Both the position numbers and the translations under genes were made by a program. A stretch of DNA of 64,000 nt from Ruegeria atlantica (GTDB lineage: Bacteria; Pseudomonadota; Alphaproteobacteria; Rhodobacterales; Rhodobacteraceae): assembly GCF_001458195.1 (NCBI RefSeq), contig NZ_CYPU01000039.1, positions 496,093-560,092 of the forward strand, read 5' to 3'. Every line of letters begins with the position of its first letter. Position 1 is the first letter of the stretch. Of the stretch, positions 37,201-45,723 are shown piece by piece. The notes under the pieces were generated by a model that did not search any database, was not told where the DNA came from, and saw only the letters and a program-made list of their open reading frames with translations.

Positions 37201-37716
37201 AAAGAGGCCGTCGCAAGAGGGTATCATAAGCTGTTGTCCTACAAGGACGAATACGAAGTTGCGCGTCTGCTGCTGCGTAGTCGCGAACAGGCTGCGGCCG
37301 AGTTTGACGGCGACTTCAAAATGACCCTGCACCTTGCGCCACCGATTTTGGGTGGCAAGGACGCAGAGGGTCGGCCACGCAAGCGGGCATTCGGAGAGTG
37401 GATGTTGGGTCCGTTGAAGCTGCTTTCCAGGTTGAAAGGCCTGCGTGGTACTCCTCTGGACATCTTTGGCTACAGCACCGAGCGACGGATGGAGCGCGCC
37501 TTGATCCGGCAATATGAACACGATCTCAAAGAAATAACGCCCTTGGTTACACCACAAACTCACGATGCGGTTGTCGCTTTGGCCAAGCTGCCGCTTGAGA
37601 TTAAGGGCTTTGGCCCGGTTCTACTTGAAAACGAGGCTAAGGCCGCAAAAAGGCGCGAAGAACTGTTGGCGACCATTCGAAATGGCGGTCCTGAAATGCA
37701 AGCCGCCGCTGAATAA
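34297..37716 (+). CDS. Indolepyruvate ferredoxin oxidoreductase, fused alpha-beta type
   Basis: A 1139-residue fusion that decarboxylates aryl- (or branched-chain) 2-oxo acids to acyl-CoA with ferredoxin as acceptor. The N-terminal TPP-dependent part has GYRGSPLGAVDQQM near 50, and the core has RLPYFCSGCPHNSSTKLPDG and the TPP block FNDAVAMTGGQDNEGD. Iron-sulfur ligands are seen at CEGCGDCGVQSNC near 631 and CLKGFCPSF near 675. The C-terminal gamma-type domain begins VITGIGGTGVVTLG near 725. The start ATG has GAGGGGAGG upstream. Divergent LysR gene is the probable regulator. Confidence 0.95.
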   Translation: MSQPQISLNDRFDLEKNPVLLNGTQALVRLMLMQKARDSEAGLNTAGLVTGYRGSPLGAVDQQMIRAQKHLAESDVTFQFGLNEDLAATALWGSQQAGLRGDGKFDGVFGLWYGKGPGVDRSGDVMRHANMAGTAKHGGVLMAMGDDHTGESSTVLHQSEWSLVDMYMPVVSPAGVQEILDYGIYGFALSRFAGVWVGLKTMKDTIEVTSVVDGSPDRMNVVVPEFDMPEGGLNIRLGDTPHLQEARVIDYKRFAAETFSRANKMDKRVWGKPGAKIGFVAAGKNWLDLTHAMSLLKIDEAEAERLGITTYKIGQTFPLDMAGFHDWAEGLDLIVIVEEKRKLIEVQVKEAIFDDRRGRRVYGWYKGGAGTLHREELFPTRGALDPIMIAEKLGDILIEEGRDTDGVRAGMAKLSEARRADNAEEIATRLPYFCSGCPHNSSTKLPDGSRAYAGIGCHYMVQWMDRETTGFTQMGGEGANWIGEAPFSTTDHVFQNLGDGTYNHSGVQSIRAALSAGTNITFKILFNDAVAMTGGQDNEGDLSAERIVAEVKAMGVQHVAVVYDEKEDVNFRAMPSGVETFERAELMNVQKKFREIEGVSVIVYVQTCAAEKRRRRKRGTFPDPDKRVFINSDICEGCGDCGVQSNCVSIVPKETELGRKRAIDQSSCNKDFSCLKGFCPSFVTVEGAKIRKEATTEIDLPDLPMPVLPTINGTHNVVITGIGGTGVVTLGAVMAQAAQIDGKGAGMMEMAGLAQKGGAVHIHCRLANRPEDISAIRVATGEAHALIGGDLVVSAGAKTLGLTRTGQTGAVVNSHETVTGDFTRDINFQIPGDRLELALQARLKEGLSLFDATDLARAVMGDSIYSNMMVLGAAWQRGLLPISHEAMLQAIVLNGTAVDRNKRAFDIGRWAVLHPQDVTAILSPQVTELPKTLEQLIDFRAQHLTDYQGARLAKRYRKLVDIFEDETVKEAVARGYHKLLSYKDEYEVARLLLRSREQAAAEFDGDFKMTLHLAPPILGGKDAEGRPRKRAFGEWMLGPLKLLSRLKGLRGTPLDIFGYSTERRMERALIRQYEHDLKEITPLVTPQTHDAVVALAKLPLEIKGFGPVLLENEAKAAKRREELLATIRNGGPEMQAAAE

Positions 37717-37796
37717 TCCGTCACAAGCCTGTCACGATAGCTAGGCAAAATTGTTACTTGGCACTATCTAGCAGGTGCCAAGTATCGGAGTTCGAA

Positions 37797-38675
37797 ATGC
37801 CCTCGCGCCGCCATGTTGTTCGTGACATCTCTTATGCCTATTCCGCCGAAACCAAAGGCGGGCGTATGGTCATTAAGTTGATGGAGAACACAACGGGCCG
37901 CATGCGCCTGATCAAGCGTGCAGATGGGTATGAAAAAGAGGTGGCCGACGGGCATGATTTCTGGTCGGTCATGGTTGAGAGGTACGGGCTTTCGCTGGAT
38001 GTGGTCGGCGGGTCGTTGTCGAACATCCCCCGAACCGGGCCGCTGATCCTGATTGCCAACCACCCGTATGGCATTTTGGACGGAATGATGATGGGTCACA
38101 TTTTGTCCGAAACGCGCGGCGATTTTCGCATTCTGGCAAACCATGTGTTTCGCAAGGCTGAAGACTTGGACAACATTGTCTTGCCCATATCGTTTGAAGA
38201 AACGAAAGAGGCGATGAAGCAGAATATTGAAACGCGCAAAACCGCGCTGAACTATCTTGGTAATGGCGGTGCAATAGGAATTTTTCCGGGTGGAACGGTC
38301 AGCACGGGTCTAAAGCCGTTCTCCCATCCGATGGATCCGGGGTGGCGTGGGTTTACTGCAAGAATGGTGGCCAAATCTGAGGCTACCGTAGTGCCCGTTT
38401 TCTTTGAGGGTCACACCTCGCGTCTGTTCCAGATTGCCAGCCGTCTGCACAACACTTTGCGTATGGGATTGCTGATCAAAGAGTTCAAGAAACGCGTCGA
38501 TACGCCGGTTAAAGTGGTCATCGGAGAGCCGATTTCTCGCGACGTTTTGGACCCGTTATCCACTGACAAACGCAAGATGATGGATTTCTTGCGCAAAGCC
38601 ACGTATGAGCTGTCCCCGAAGCCGCTGAAGTCTTATGACTATGGCTATGAATTTGAGGAACGGCATCGCGCCTGA
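37797..38675 (+). CDS. Lysophospholipid acyltransferase family protein (PlsC-like)
   Basis: A membrane-associated acyltransferase of 292 residues. The catalytic block is [14 protein letters not shown], an NHX4D variant, at about residue 85, followed by [11 protein letters not shown], the usual FPxG-type contact loop. Such enzymes acylate lysophosphatidate, glycerophosphate or other lyso-lipids. Nothing else in the neighbourhood identifies the acceptor. The start ATG 37797 has CGGAG eight bases upstream. It lies 8 bases before murI. Confidence 0.85.
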   Translation: MPSRRHVVRDISYAYSAETKGGRMVIKLMENTTGRMRLIKRADGYEKEVADGHDFWSVMVERYGLSLDVVGGSLSNIPRTGPLILIANHPYGILDGMMMGHILSETRGDFRILANHVFRKAEDLDNIVLPISFEETKEAMKQNIETRKTALNYLGNGGAIGIFPGGTVSTGLKPFSHPMDPGWRGFTARMVAKSEATVVPVFFEGHTSRLFQIASRLHNTLRMGLLIKEFKKRVDTPVKVVIGEPISRDVLDPLSTDKRKMMDFLRKATYELSPKPLKSYDYGYEFEERHRA

Positions 38676-38683
38676 AGGGGCAA

Positions 38684-39493
38684 ATGGCAGTAGGCATCTT
38701 TGATTCCGGGTTGGGCGGCCTGACCGTCCTGAACGCCGCGCAGAAACGTCTGCCGGACGTGGATTTTCTGTATTTCGCGGACAGCGAACACGCGCCCTAC
38801 GGCGTGCGGGACGCTGAAAACATTTACGACCTGACACGCAGGGCGGTAAACGATCTGTGGAACCGGGGCTGTGATCTTGTGATTCTCGCCTGCAATACTG
38901 CTAGTGCTGCGGCGTTACGCCGGATGCAGGAAGAGGGGGTGCCCGAAGGAAAGCGCGTGCTTGGCGTGTTTGTTCCGCTGATCGAAGCGCTGACGGAACG
39001 GCAGTGGGGCGACAACAGTCCTCCGCGCGAGGTTGCGGTCAAGCACGTGGCCCTGTTTGCAACGCCTGCCACAGTGTCCAGTCGGGCCTTTCAGCGGGAA
39101 CTGGCATTTCGAGCTATCGGCGTGGATGTTGAAGCGCAGGCCTGTGGAGGTGTCGTAGACGCGATTGAAGACGGCGACATGATCCTGGCAGAAGCGCTGG
39201 TTCGGTCCCATGTGGACGCGCTAAGACGCAAGATGCCGGAACCGCAAGCCGCGATTCTTGGCTGCACCCATTACCCGCTGATGGCCGATACATTTCAGAA
39301 AGCGCTTGGCCAAGATGTTCAAGTGTACAGTCAGGGTGATCTGGTGGCCGAAAGCCTTGCGGACTACCTGCAACGGCATCCGAAAATGCAAGGAAACGGC
39401 GAGGGTGGATTTTTGACCACCGGCAAGCCCGAGTTCGTCAGCGACAGGGCAACGCAATTCCTCCGACGACAAATCTCCTTTCAGGCCGCCTGA
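38684..39493 (+). CDS. murI: Glutamate racemase
   Basis: Makes D-glutamate for peptidoglycan. The 269 residues carry both catalytic cysteines: [14 protein letters not shown] near 70 and [12 protein letters not shown] near 190, plus the start [12 protein letters not shown]. It follows the acyltransferase gene at 8 bases and precedes argC by ~90 bases. Confidence 0.96.
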   Translation: MAVGIFDSGLGGLTVLNAAQKRLPDVDFLYFADSEHAPYGVRDAENIYDLTRRAVNDLWNRGCDLVILACNTASAAALRRMQEEGVPEGKRVLGVFVPLIEALTERQWGDNSPPREVAVKHVALFATPATVSSRAFQRELAFRAIGVDVEAQACGGVVDAIEDGDMILAEALVRSHVDALRRKMPEPQAAILGCTHYPLMADTFQKALGQDVQVYSQGDLVAESLADYLQRHPKMQGNGEGGFLTTGKPEFVSDRATQFLRRQISFQAA

Positions 39494-39587
39494 CTTAGGT
39501 CAAGGACGTAACCTGTTTGATCCCGTAGTTCAACGACCGTCACATCGGCGGTCGCATCCTGTGACACACTGAACCAAGAGGTCTGAC

Positions 39588-40616
39588 ATGACCCATAAAA
39601 TCGCAATTTTGGGCGCATCTGGTTATACCGGCGCTGAACTGGTAAGGCTGATCGCCGAGCACCCGAATATGGATATCGTTGCGCTGTCCGCCGAACGTAA
39701 GGCAGGCCAGTCGATGGCGCAGGTCTTTCCGCATTTGAGACACATGGATCTACCGGATCTGTGCAAGATCTCCGAGATCGATTTTTCGCAGGTCGACCTT
39801 TGTTTCTGTGCCTTGCCGCATAAAACCAGCCAGGAGGTCATTCGCGACCTGCCCAAGACCCTGAAAATCGTGGACCTGTCCGCTGATTTCCGGCTGCGTG
39901 ATCCGGACGAATATGAAAAATGGTACGGGAACCCTCATACGGCCTTGGAGCAACAGGAAGAGGCCATCTATGGCCTGACCGAGTTCTACCGGGATCAGAT
40001 CCGCAATGCCCGGCTTGTGGCCGGAACGGGATGCAATGCCGCGACTGGGCAGTATGTGCTGCGCCCTTTGATTTCTGCAGGTGTCATTGATCTGGATGAT
40101 ATCGTTTTGGATCTGAAATGCGCGGTGTCCGGGGCAGGGCGGTCGCTCAAGGAGAACTTGCTGCATGCCGAGCTAAGCGAAGGCTACAACGCTTATGCGA
40201 TCGGCGGAACGCATAGGCATCTGGGCGAGTTTGATCAGGAGTTCTCGGAGCTTGCAGGCCGCACGGTGCACGTTCAGTTCACCCCGCACCTGATACCGGC
40301 TAACCGGGGAATTCTTGCGACAACCTATGTAAAAGGCGATCCGGCCAGCGTGTATGAGACATTGGCCAAGGCTTATGAAAACGAACCTTTTATCCAGATG
40401 TTGCCTTTTGGTGAAGCCCCCTCGACCCATCATGTGCGGGGTTCGAACTTCTGCCATATCGGAGTGGTGGCTGACCGGATCGAACGCCGGGCCATTGTGA
40501 TTGGCGCGTTGGATAACCTGACAAAAGGTAGCAGCGGGCAAGCCTTGCAGAACGCTAACCTGATGTTAAGTGAGGATGAAACCCGGGGTCTGATGATGGC
40601 CCCTCTATTCCCGTGA
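39588..40616 (+). CDS. argC: N-acetyl-gamma-glutamyl-phosphate reductase
   Basis: The third step of arginine synthesis. The 342 residues have the NADP fold [19 protein letters not shown] at the start, the catalytic cysteine in [15 protein letters not shown] near 145 and a conserved [10 protein letters not shown] near 207. The start has AGAGGTCTGAC before it. It is followed at 7 bases by ccmE, so arginine and cytochrome maturation genes share a transcript. Confidence 0.97.
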   Translation: MTHKIAILGASGYTGAELVRLIAEHPNMDIVALSAERKAGQSMAQVFPHLRHMDLPDLCKISEIDFSQVDLCFCALPHKTSQEVIRDLPKTLKIVDLSADFRLRDPDEYEKWYGNPHTALEQQEEAIYGLTEFYRDQIRNARLVAGTGCNAATGQYVLRPLISAGVIDLDDIVLDLKCAVSGAGRSLKENLLHAELSEGYNAYAIGGTHRHLGEFDQEFSELAGRTVHVQFTPHLIPANRGILATTYVKGDPASVYETLAKAYENEPFIQMLPFGEAPSTHHVRGSNFCHIGVVADRIERRAIVIGALDNLTKGSSGQALQNANLMLSEDETRGLMMAPLFP

Positions 40617-40623
40617 GGACGGT

Positions 40624-41070
40624 ATGAAAACGCTCAAGAAACGTCGTCGAATTCAGGTTATTGTGCTGGCAGTTGTCGCTTTGGCGCTGTCGACGGCGTT
40701 GATTGGGTATGCCATGCGGGATGGTATTAACTTCTTCCGTTCACCTAGTCAGGTGATTGCCGAACCACCGCAACCGACCGAAGTATTTCGGATTGGCGGG
40801 CTGGTCGAAGAAGGCTCGATCGTGCGGGGGCAGGGCAAGACGGTACGCTTCGTCGTGACCGATGGCGGCGATAGTGTTCCCGTAGCCTTTACCGGCGTTC
40901 TGCCGGACCTGTTCACAGAAAATCAGGGAATGATCGGCACCGGATCTTACGTAAATGGCGTTTTCGAAGCCACTGAAATTCTTGCCAAACATGATGAAAC
41001 CTATATGCCGAAAGAGGTCGTAGATGCCTTGAAGGAACAGGGGGTCTATAAGGAGGTCGACGGAGGCTGA
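40624..41070 (+). CDS. ccmE: Cytochrome c maturation heme chaperone CcmE
   Basis: A periplasmic, membrane-anchored heme carrier that binds heme covalently and hands it to CcmF. 148 residues: an N-terminal anchor (IQVIVLAVVALALSTALIGYAM), a beta-barrel core (VRFVVTDGGDSVPVAFTGVLPDLF) and the heme-binding histidine in LAKHDETYMP. It is parted from ccmF by two lysis genes and a terminator. Confidence 0.97.
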   Translation: MKTLKKRRRIQVIVLAVVALALSTALIGYAMRDGINFFRSPSQVIAEPPQPTEVFRIGGLVEEGSIVRGQGKTVRFVVTDGGDSVPVAFTGVLPDLFTENQGMIGTGSYVNGVFEATEILAKHDETYMPKEVVDALKEQGVYKEVDGG

Positions 41071-41097
41071 TCCAGGGCCGAATTCTAGTTTGAAAAC

Positions 41098-41135
41098 AAG
41101 GGCGTTGCGTGCACATGACACTCAGCGCCCTTTTT
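41098..41135 (+). terminator. Terminator after ccmE
   Basis: Stem AAGGGCG (41098-41104) / CGCCCTT (41126-41132), extended inward by TTG/CAG, followed by five T. It would stop transcripts from the argC-ccmE side before the lysis genes, so those need their own promoter. Confidence 0.75.
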
Positions 41136-41194
41136 AATTGCCACGTGTTAACGAATTTGCCCGAGCCTTTGCGCAATCACAGGCGGAGGGTGCG

Positions 41195-41806
41195 ATGCAG
41201 ACGGTTCGGCAAATTGCGACTGAGATCGTGGGGCGAGAGGGTGGGTTCGTAGATGACCCGGATGATCCGGGCGGCGCAACAAACTATGGTGTGAGCGTTC
41301 ATACCATGCGGCGTCTGGGTCTGGATTTGTCCGGTGATGGAGTGGTGGACCGAACGGATGTGCGAAGGCTCAGCAAAGCACAAGCCATCGGCATTTTCGT
41401 CCGGCATTATTTTGAGCTTCCGCGCCTGAGACTGTTGCCCCAGGTGGTCCAACCCTCGGTTTTTGACATGTACGTCAATGCCGGTGCGCAGGCAGTCCGG
41501 ATTCTGCAGCGATTGTTGCGCGAAATGGGATTCGGCGTAGTCGTTGACGGTGTTGTCGGGCCACAGACAGCTCGGGCAAGCCAAAGCGCGGCCAAGTCCG
41601 ACCCGGTAAAGTTCGCAGATGCCTATGGGGTCGCGCGCCGCAACTATTACTTCCGTCTCGCGGACCGAAGGCTCGCGTTCCGAAAATACGCGCGTAGCAG
41701 GGTGGGCAGTAAAGGGGGCTGGATCCGGCGGGCTGAAGAGTTCGTTTCGCCGCCCTACCACCTAACGGATGCAGAGTTTCAAAAGAGGGTTTCACGATGG
41801 GATTGA
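41195..41806 (+). CDS. Holin-associated N-acetylmuramidase (GH108), GTA-type endolysin
   Basis: A peptidoglycan hydrolase of 203 residues. The GH108 active-site block REGGFVDDPDDPGGATNYGVSV near residue 13 holds the catalytic glutamate. The second half has a peptidoglycan-binding-like segment (FGVVVDGVVGPQTARASQ). No signal peptide is present, so it would need a holin to reach the wall. It overlaps the holin gene by 10 bases. In Rhodobacter a homologous endolysin/holin pair releases gene transfer agent particles. Start ATG 41195 has GGAGGG. Confidence 0.86.
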   Translation: MQTVRQIATEIVGREGGFVDDPDDPGGATNYGVSVHTMRRLGLDLSGDGVVDRTDVRRLSKAQAIGIFVRHYFELPRLRLLPQVVQPSVFDMYVNAGAQAVRILQRLLREMGFGVVVDGVVGPQTARASQSAAKSDPVKFADAYGVARRNYYFRLADRRLAFRKYARSRVGSKGGWIRRAEEFVSPPYHLTDAEFQKRVSRWD

Positions 41807-42375
41807 TCTCGGGCATTTTGGGTTTTCTGTTTGGAAACGAGCGCAACATCATACGTGAAACCGTCGAAGTCTTTCGGGAAAATGCCGAAAGCAACGCCGA
41901 GAGGGGTTTGCAGGTTCGACAGCAGGCCGTCAGTCAGTTCGGGGCAGAATTCCATGGCGCTGGAAAAGCTCCGTTTGATCGGGCTATCGACGGTCTTAAC
42001 CGCCTGCCGAGGCCCGCGATGGCACTGGGAACGCTTGGTCTTTTCGTGGCGGCCATGGTCGATCCGATCTGGTTTTCGGCGCGTATGCAGGGGATCGCCT
42101 TGGTACCCGAGCCGTTGTGGTGGTTACTGGGGGTGATCGTATCCTTCTATTTTGGCGCGCGTCATCAGGCTAAAGTGCAAGGATTGCAACGCGAGATTTC
42201 GGCCACAATGATGCGCACTCCGCAGGTACTTGGGAACATAAAGGCGCTGGCGGCGATGCGTAGCGACAGCGTGGGTGTGGCCAATGCCGACCCGGACGCG
42301 GCACTGACAGCAGACACAATAAAATCCGACGAAAACCCAGCGTTAGAGACATGGCGGCGTAAAAGGACCGGCTGA
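41797..42375 (+). CDS. Holin family protein of the lysis cassette
   Basis: A 192-residue membrane protein with an amphipathic start (GLISGILGFLFG) and two hydrophobic helices (MALGTLGLFVAAMVDPIWF and PEPLWWLLGVIVSFYFGA), then a polar tail. It fits Rhodobacterales holins that open the inner membrane for the muramidase encoded just upstream (10-base overlap). The pair is wedged between ccmE and ccmF. Confidence 0.82.
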   Translation: MGLISGILGFLFGNERNIIRETVEVFRENAESNAERGLQVRQQAVSQFGAEFHGAGKAPFDRAIDGLNRLPRPAMALGTLGLFVAAMVDPIWFSARMQGIALVPEPLWWLLGVIVSFYFGARHQAKVQGLQREISATMMRTPQVLGNIKALAAMRSDSVGVANADPDAALTADTIKSDENPALETWRRKRTG

Positions 42376-42449
42376 CCCGCGACACTATGTTCGCGGCAAG
42401 GGGGCGAAAGTGATTGGTGCTTGTCACGCAACAGGATTATATCCGGGGC

Positions 42450-44414
42450 ATGATTACAGAACTTGGCCATTTCGCCCTGATCCTCGCTTTCCTCGTCGCA
42501 ATCGTGCAGTCGATCGTTCCTTTGATCGGCGCAGCCAAACGCTGGGTCGGCTGGATGGGGGTCGCGGAACCTGCCGCAATCGTCCAGTTCTTGCTGGTTT
42601 CTTTCTCGTTCGGAGCCTTGGTCTGGGCGTTCGTGACTTCGGACTTTTCCCTGCGTGTGGTCGTCGAGAACAGCCATTCGGCCAAGCCGATGCTGTACAA
42701 GATCAGCGGGACATGGGGAAACCACGAGGGCTCGATGCTGTTGTGGGTTCTTATCGTGTCATTGTTCGGAGCGATGGCTGCTTTTTTTGGGGGTGGCTTG
42801 CCACCGACATTGAAAGCGCGGGTTTTGTCGGTTCAATCGATGATTGCGGTGGCGTTTTTTGCGTTCATCCTGTTCACCTCGAACCCTTTTGATCGGCTAA
42901 TCGTCGCCCCGTTTGATGGTCGAGACCTGAACCCGTTGTTGCAGGACCCCGGCTTGGCCTTCCATCCGCCGTTCCTGTATCTGGGTTATGTGGGGCTGAG
43001 CATGGCATTCAGTTTTGCTGTGGCGGCCCTGATTGAAGGGCGCGTTGATGCCGCATGGGGCCGCTGGGTGCGTCCGTGGACCTTGGCCGCGTGGATATTC
43101 CTGACCATTGGCATCGCTCTGGGATCATGGTGGGCCTATTACGAGCTGGGTTGGGGTGGTTTCTGGTTCTGGGACCCGGTGGAAAACGCCTCGTTCATGC
43201 CATGGCTTTTGGCCGCTGCCCTGTTGCATTCCGCCATCGTAGTTGAAAAACGCGAAGCGTTGAAAAGCTGGACCATCCTGTTGGCCATCATCGCATTTGG
43301 CTTTTCGCTGATCGGGACATTCATCGTGCGGTCGGGCTTGCTGACTTCTGTGCATGCCTTTGCAAATGACCCGGAACGCGGCGTCTTTATCTTGATCATT
43401 CTGGTGCTCTTCATCGGTGGCGCACTGACCCTGTTCGCGGCCCGCGCACAAGCGATGGAGGCAAAGGGTGTGTTCAGCGTTGTCAGCCGCGAAAGCGCGT
43501 TGATTCTAAATAACATCCTGCTGGCAGTCAGCTGTTTCGTGGTATTCTTCGGAACGATGTGGCCGATGGTGGCCGAGATGGCGTTTGACCGTAAGCTCTC
43601 GGTCGGGGCGCCATTCTTCAACGCGGCCTTCACGCCCTTCATGGTGGCCTTGGGAATTGCTTTGCCGATAGGGTCCATGTTGCCATGGAAACGGGGCAAA
43701 TTGGGCAAGACGGCCTATTCCCTGCGCTATGTGTTCATCTTGTCGGTCGCGTTAGCCCTGTTGGTCTGGGTTATGCAGACCGGGCGCAGCGCCCTTGGGC
43801 CAATCGGACTGTTTCTTGGGGCCTGGATCACTTTAGGTGCGGCTGTGGACTTGTGGAGCCGCACCGGTCGCAAGGGCAGTATCCAACGTCTGTTCCGCTT
43901 GCCGGGCGCTGACTGGGGTAAAGCGGTGGCTCATACCGGGCTTGGCGTGACCATCTTTGCCATTGCCGGTCTGACCGCGTGGGAGGTTGAAGATATCCGC
44001 GTTGCGCAGCCCGGTCAGCCGTTTGAAGTTGGGCAGTTCACACTGACGCTTGAAAATGTCCGCGACGTGCAAGGGCCGAACTATTTTTCAACCACTGCGG
44101 ATGTTCAGGTTGAAAAGAGCGGTCGGTCTATGGGCACGCTGCATCCCGAGAAACGCAATTACCCCGTTGCCCGGATGCCTACTACCGAGGCGGCGATCGA
44201 CTATCGCTTTTGGGGCGACCTGTATGTCGTGATAGGGGACCAGCAAGCCGATGGTGGTTGGGTCATGCGGACTTACATCAAACCTCTGGCCAACTGGATC
44301 TGGGGCGGATGTATCCTGATGGCATTGGGCGGGCTTCTGAGCTTGACTGACCGCAGGTTCCGGGTGGCAGCGGGTGCGCGCAAAGCACCCTCGAGCGGAG
44401 TACCGGCAGAATGA
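42450..44414 (+). CDS. ccmF: Cytochrome c heme lyase CcmF
   Basis: An integral membrane protein joining heme to apocytochrome c with CcmH. The 654 residues have many helices and the tryptophan-rich heme-handling motif WGGFWFWDPVENASFMPWL near 235. The family start MITELGHFALILAFLVA favours ATG 42450; the frame opens 12 codons earlier. It overlaps ccmH by 4 bases. The lysis genes separate it from ccmE. Confidence 0.96.
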   Translation: MITELGHFALILAFLVAIVQSIVPLIGAAKRWVGWMGVAEPAAIVQFLLVSFSFGALVWAFVTSDFSLRVVVENSHSAKPMLYKISGTWGNHEGSMLLWVLIVSLFGAMAAFFGGGLPPTLKARVLSVQSMIAVAFFAFILFTSNPFDRLIVAPFDGRDLNPLLQDPGLAFHPPFLYLGYVGLSMAFSFAVAALIEGRVDAAWGRWVRPWTLAAWIFLTIGIALGSWWAYYELGWGGFWFWDPVENASFMPWLLAAALLHSAIVVEKREALKSWTILLAIIAFGFSLIGTFIVRSGLLTSVHAFANDPERGVFILIILVLFIGGALTLFAARAQAMEAKGVFSVVSRESALILNNILLAVSCFVVFFGTMWPMVAEMAFDRKLSVGAPFFNAAFTPFMVALGIALPIGSMLPWKRGKLGKTAYSLRYVFILSVALALLVWVMQTGRSALGPIGLFLGAWITLGAAVDLWSRTGRKGSIQRLFRLPGADWGKAVAHTGLGVTIFAIAGLTAWEVEDIRVAQPGQPFEVGQFTLTLENVRDVQGPNYFSTTADVQVEKSGRSMGTLHPEKRNYPVARMPTTEAAIDYRFWGDLYVVIGDQQADGGWVMRTYIKPLANWIWGGCILMALGGLLSLTDRRFRVAAGARKAPSSGVPAE

Positions 44415-44866
44415 AGCGTCTGATCCTGATTTTCGCCCTGATCGCATCGCCCTTGTTTGCGGTGCAGCCAGACGAGGTACTGGAGGACCCGGTCCTGGAG
44501 CAACGCGCGCGTGACCTGAGCACCGGCCTGCGCTGCCTTGTCTGCCGCAACGAAAGCATCGACGAAAGCAATGCCGAACTTGCTCGCGACCTGCGCCTGC
44601 TGCTGCGCGAACGGCTGGTCGCGGGCGATACGGATGAGGAAGCGGTCGATTTTATCGTGGATCGTTACGGTGAATACGTTCTGTTAAAGCCTACGGTTAC
44701 GGGGGCGAACCTGATGCTTTGGCTGGCCGGTCCGATCATGCTGTTGATCGCCGCCGTGATAGGCTGGAGTTTTTTACGCAACCGATCTCAGGCGGTGGGC
44801 ACTGAAGTCAAGGACGGCCTCAGCGAAGCTGAGAAAGAACGACTGCGCCAGATTCTTGACGACTGA
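44411..44866 (+). CDS. ccmH: Cytochrome c maturation protein CcmH
   Basis: A thiol-redox subunit that reduces apocytochrome c. 151 residues: signal peptide KRLILIFALIASPLFA, redox pair in LRCLVC followed by RNESIDESNAELA, and a membrane helix (LWLAGPIMLLIAAVIGWSFL). The usual Gln after the second Cys is Arg. No fused CcmI domain follows. ATGA overlap with ccmF. Confidence 0.95.
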   Translation: MKRLILIFALIASPLFAVQPDEVLEDPVLEQRARDLSTGLRCLVCRNESIDESNAELARDLRLLLRERLVAGDTDEEAVDFIVDRYGEYVLLKPTVTGANLMLWLAGPIMLLIAAVIGWSFLRNRSQAVGTEVKDGLSEAEKERLRQILDD

Positions 44867-44941
44867 CCCACCGTATTTCTTTCCCTTCGTCTTGAATTGA
44901 GTCAGGGTTCCCTAATGCCGTGAGCATGGGGAGAGGACTAC

Positions 44942-45718
44942 ATGGACTATGAGGCTATACTGCTGGAAATCACTGACAATCTGGCAGTGGTAACCCTGAA
45001 CCGGCCCGACAAGATGAACGCGCTGACCGCACAGATGCGGGCCGAGGTCACCCATGCGATGACGCATGCGGCCCGGCATGCGCGGGCAATCGTGCTGACA
45101 GGGGCAGGGGGCGCATTCTGCTCGGGTCAGGACCTGGGCGATTCTTCCAGCACTGGCCGGATTGATCTGGAACGCACACTGCGCGACGAATACGATCCCA
45201 TGCTGGAATCCATCTACAACTGTCCGGTCCCAACCATCGCAGCCGTCAACGGACCAGCTGCCGGGGCCGGGGCGAACATTGCGCTCAGCGCCGATGTGGT
45301 GATTGCGACTGAAAGCGCGTACTTCCTGCAGGCGTTTTCCCGTATCGGCTTGATGCCGGATGCGGGCGGCACGTGGTTCCTGCCACGCCAGATGGGGTTC
45401 GCCAAGGCCATGGGCGCTGCGCTGTTTGCCGACAAGGTCTGTGCCAGACAGGCGGACGAATGGGGAATGATCTGGGAAGCGGTGGCTGACGACGATTTCG
45501 ACTCGCATTGGCGCAAGCGAGCTGCCTATCTGGCAAACGGACCGACCACCGCGTTTGGCGCGATCAAACAGGCAATCCGCGGAACTTACGACAACACTCT
45601 GCCGCAGCAACTGGAGATGGAGGCGCATTTGCAGGGCGACTGTGGCCGTTCGCGCGACTTTGCCGAAGGGGTAGTTGCCTTCATGGAAAAACGCCCCCCG
45701 AAATTCGAGGGGCGCTGA
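44942..45718 (+). CDS. Enoyl-CoA hydratase/isomerase, PaaG-like
   Basis: A crotonase-fold protein of 258 residues. It has LTGAGGAFCSGQDLGD near 62, the oxyanion block NGPAAGAGANIALSADVV near 108, and FSRIGLMPDAGGTWFLPRQMG near 138, the pattern of PaaG (ring-epoxide CoA isomerase of phenylacetate breakdown). No other paa genes are here, so a general enoyl-CoA isomerase is equally possible. It follows ccmH by 75 bases and faces the BHMT gene. Confidence 0.88.
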   Translation: MDYEAILLEITDNLAVVTLNRPDKMNALTAQMRAEVTHAMTHAARHARAIVLTGAGGAFCSGQDLGDSSSTGRIDLERTLRDEYDPMLESIYNCPVPTIAAVNGPAAGAGANIALSADVVIATESAYFLQAFSRIGLMPDAGGTWFLPRQMGFAKAMGAALFADKVCARQADEWGMIWEAVADDDFDSHWRKRAAYLANGPTTAFGAIKQAIRGTYDNTLPQQLEMEAHLQGDCGRSRDFAEGVVAFMEKRPPKFEGR

Positions 45719-45723
45719 AAGAT

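Noticed and set aside
41131..41155. CtrA-like site TTAA...TTAAC before the lysis cassette
   Set aside because: The two halves are 10 bases apart rather than 7, so it does not fit the CtrA consensus.
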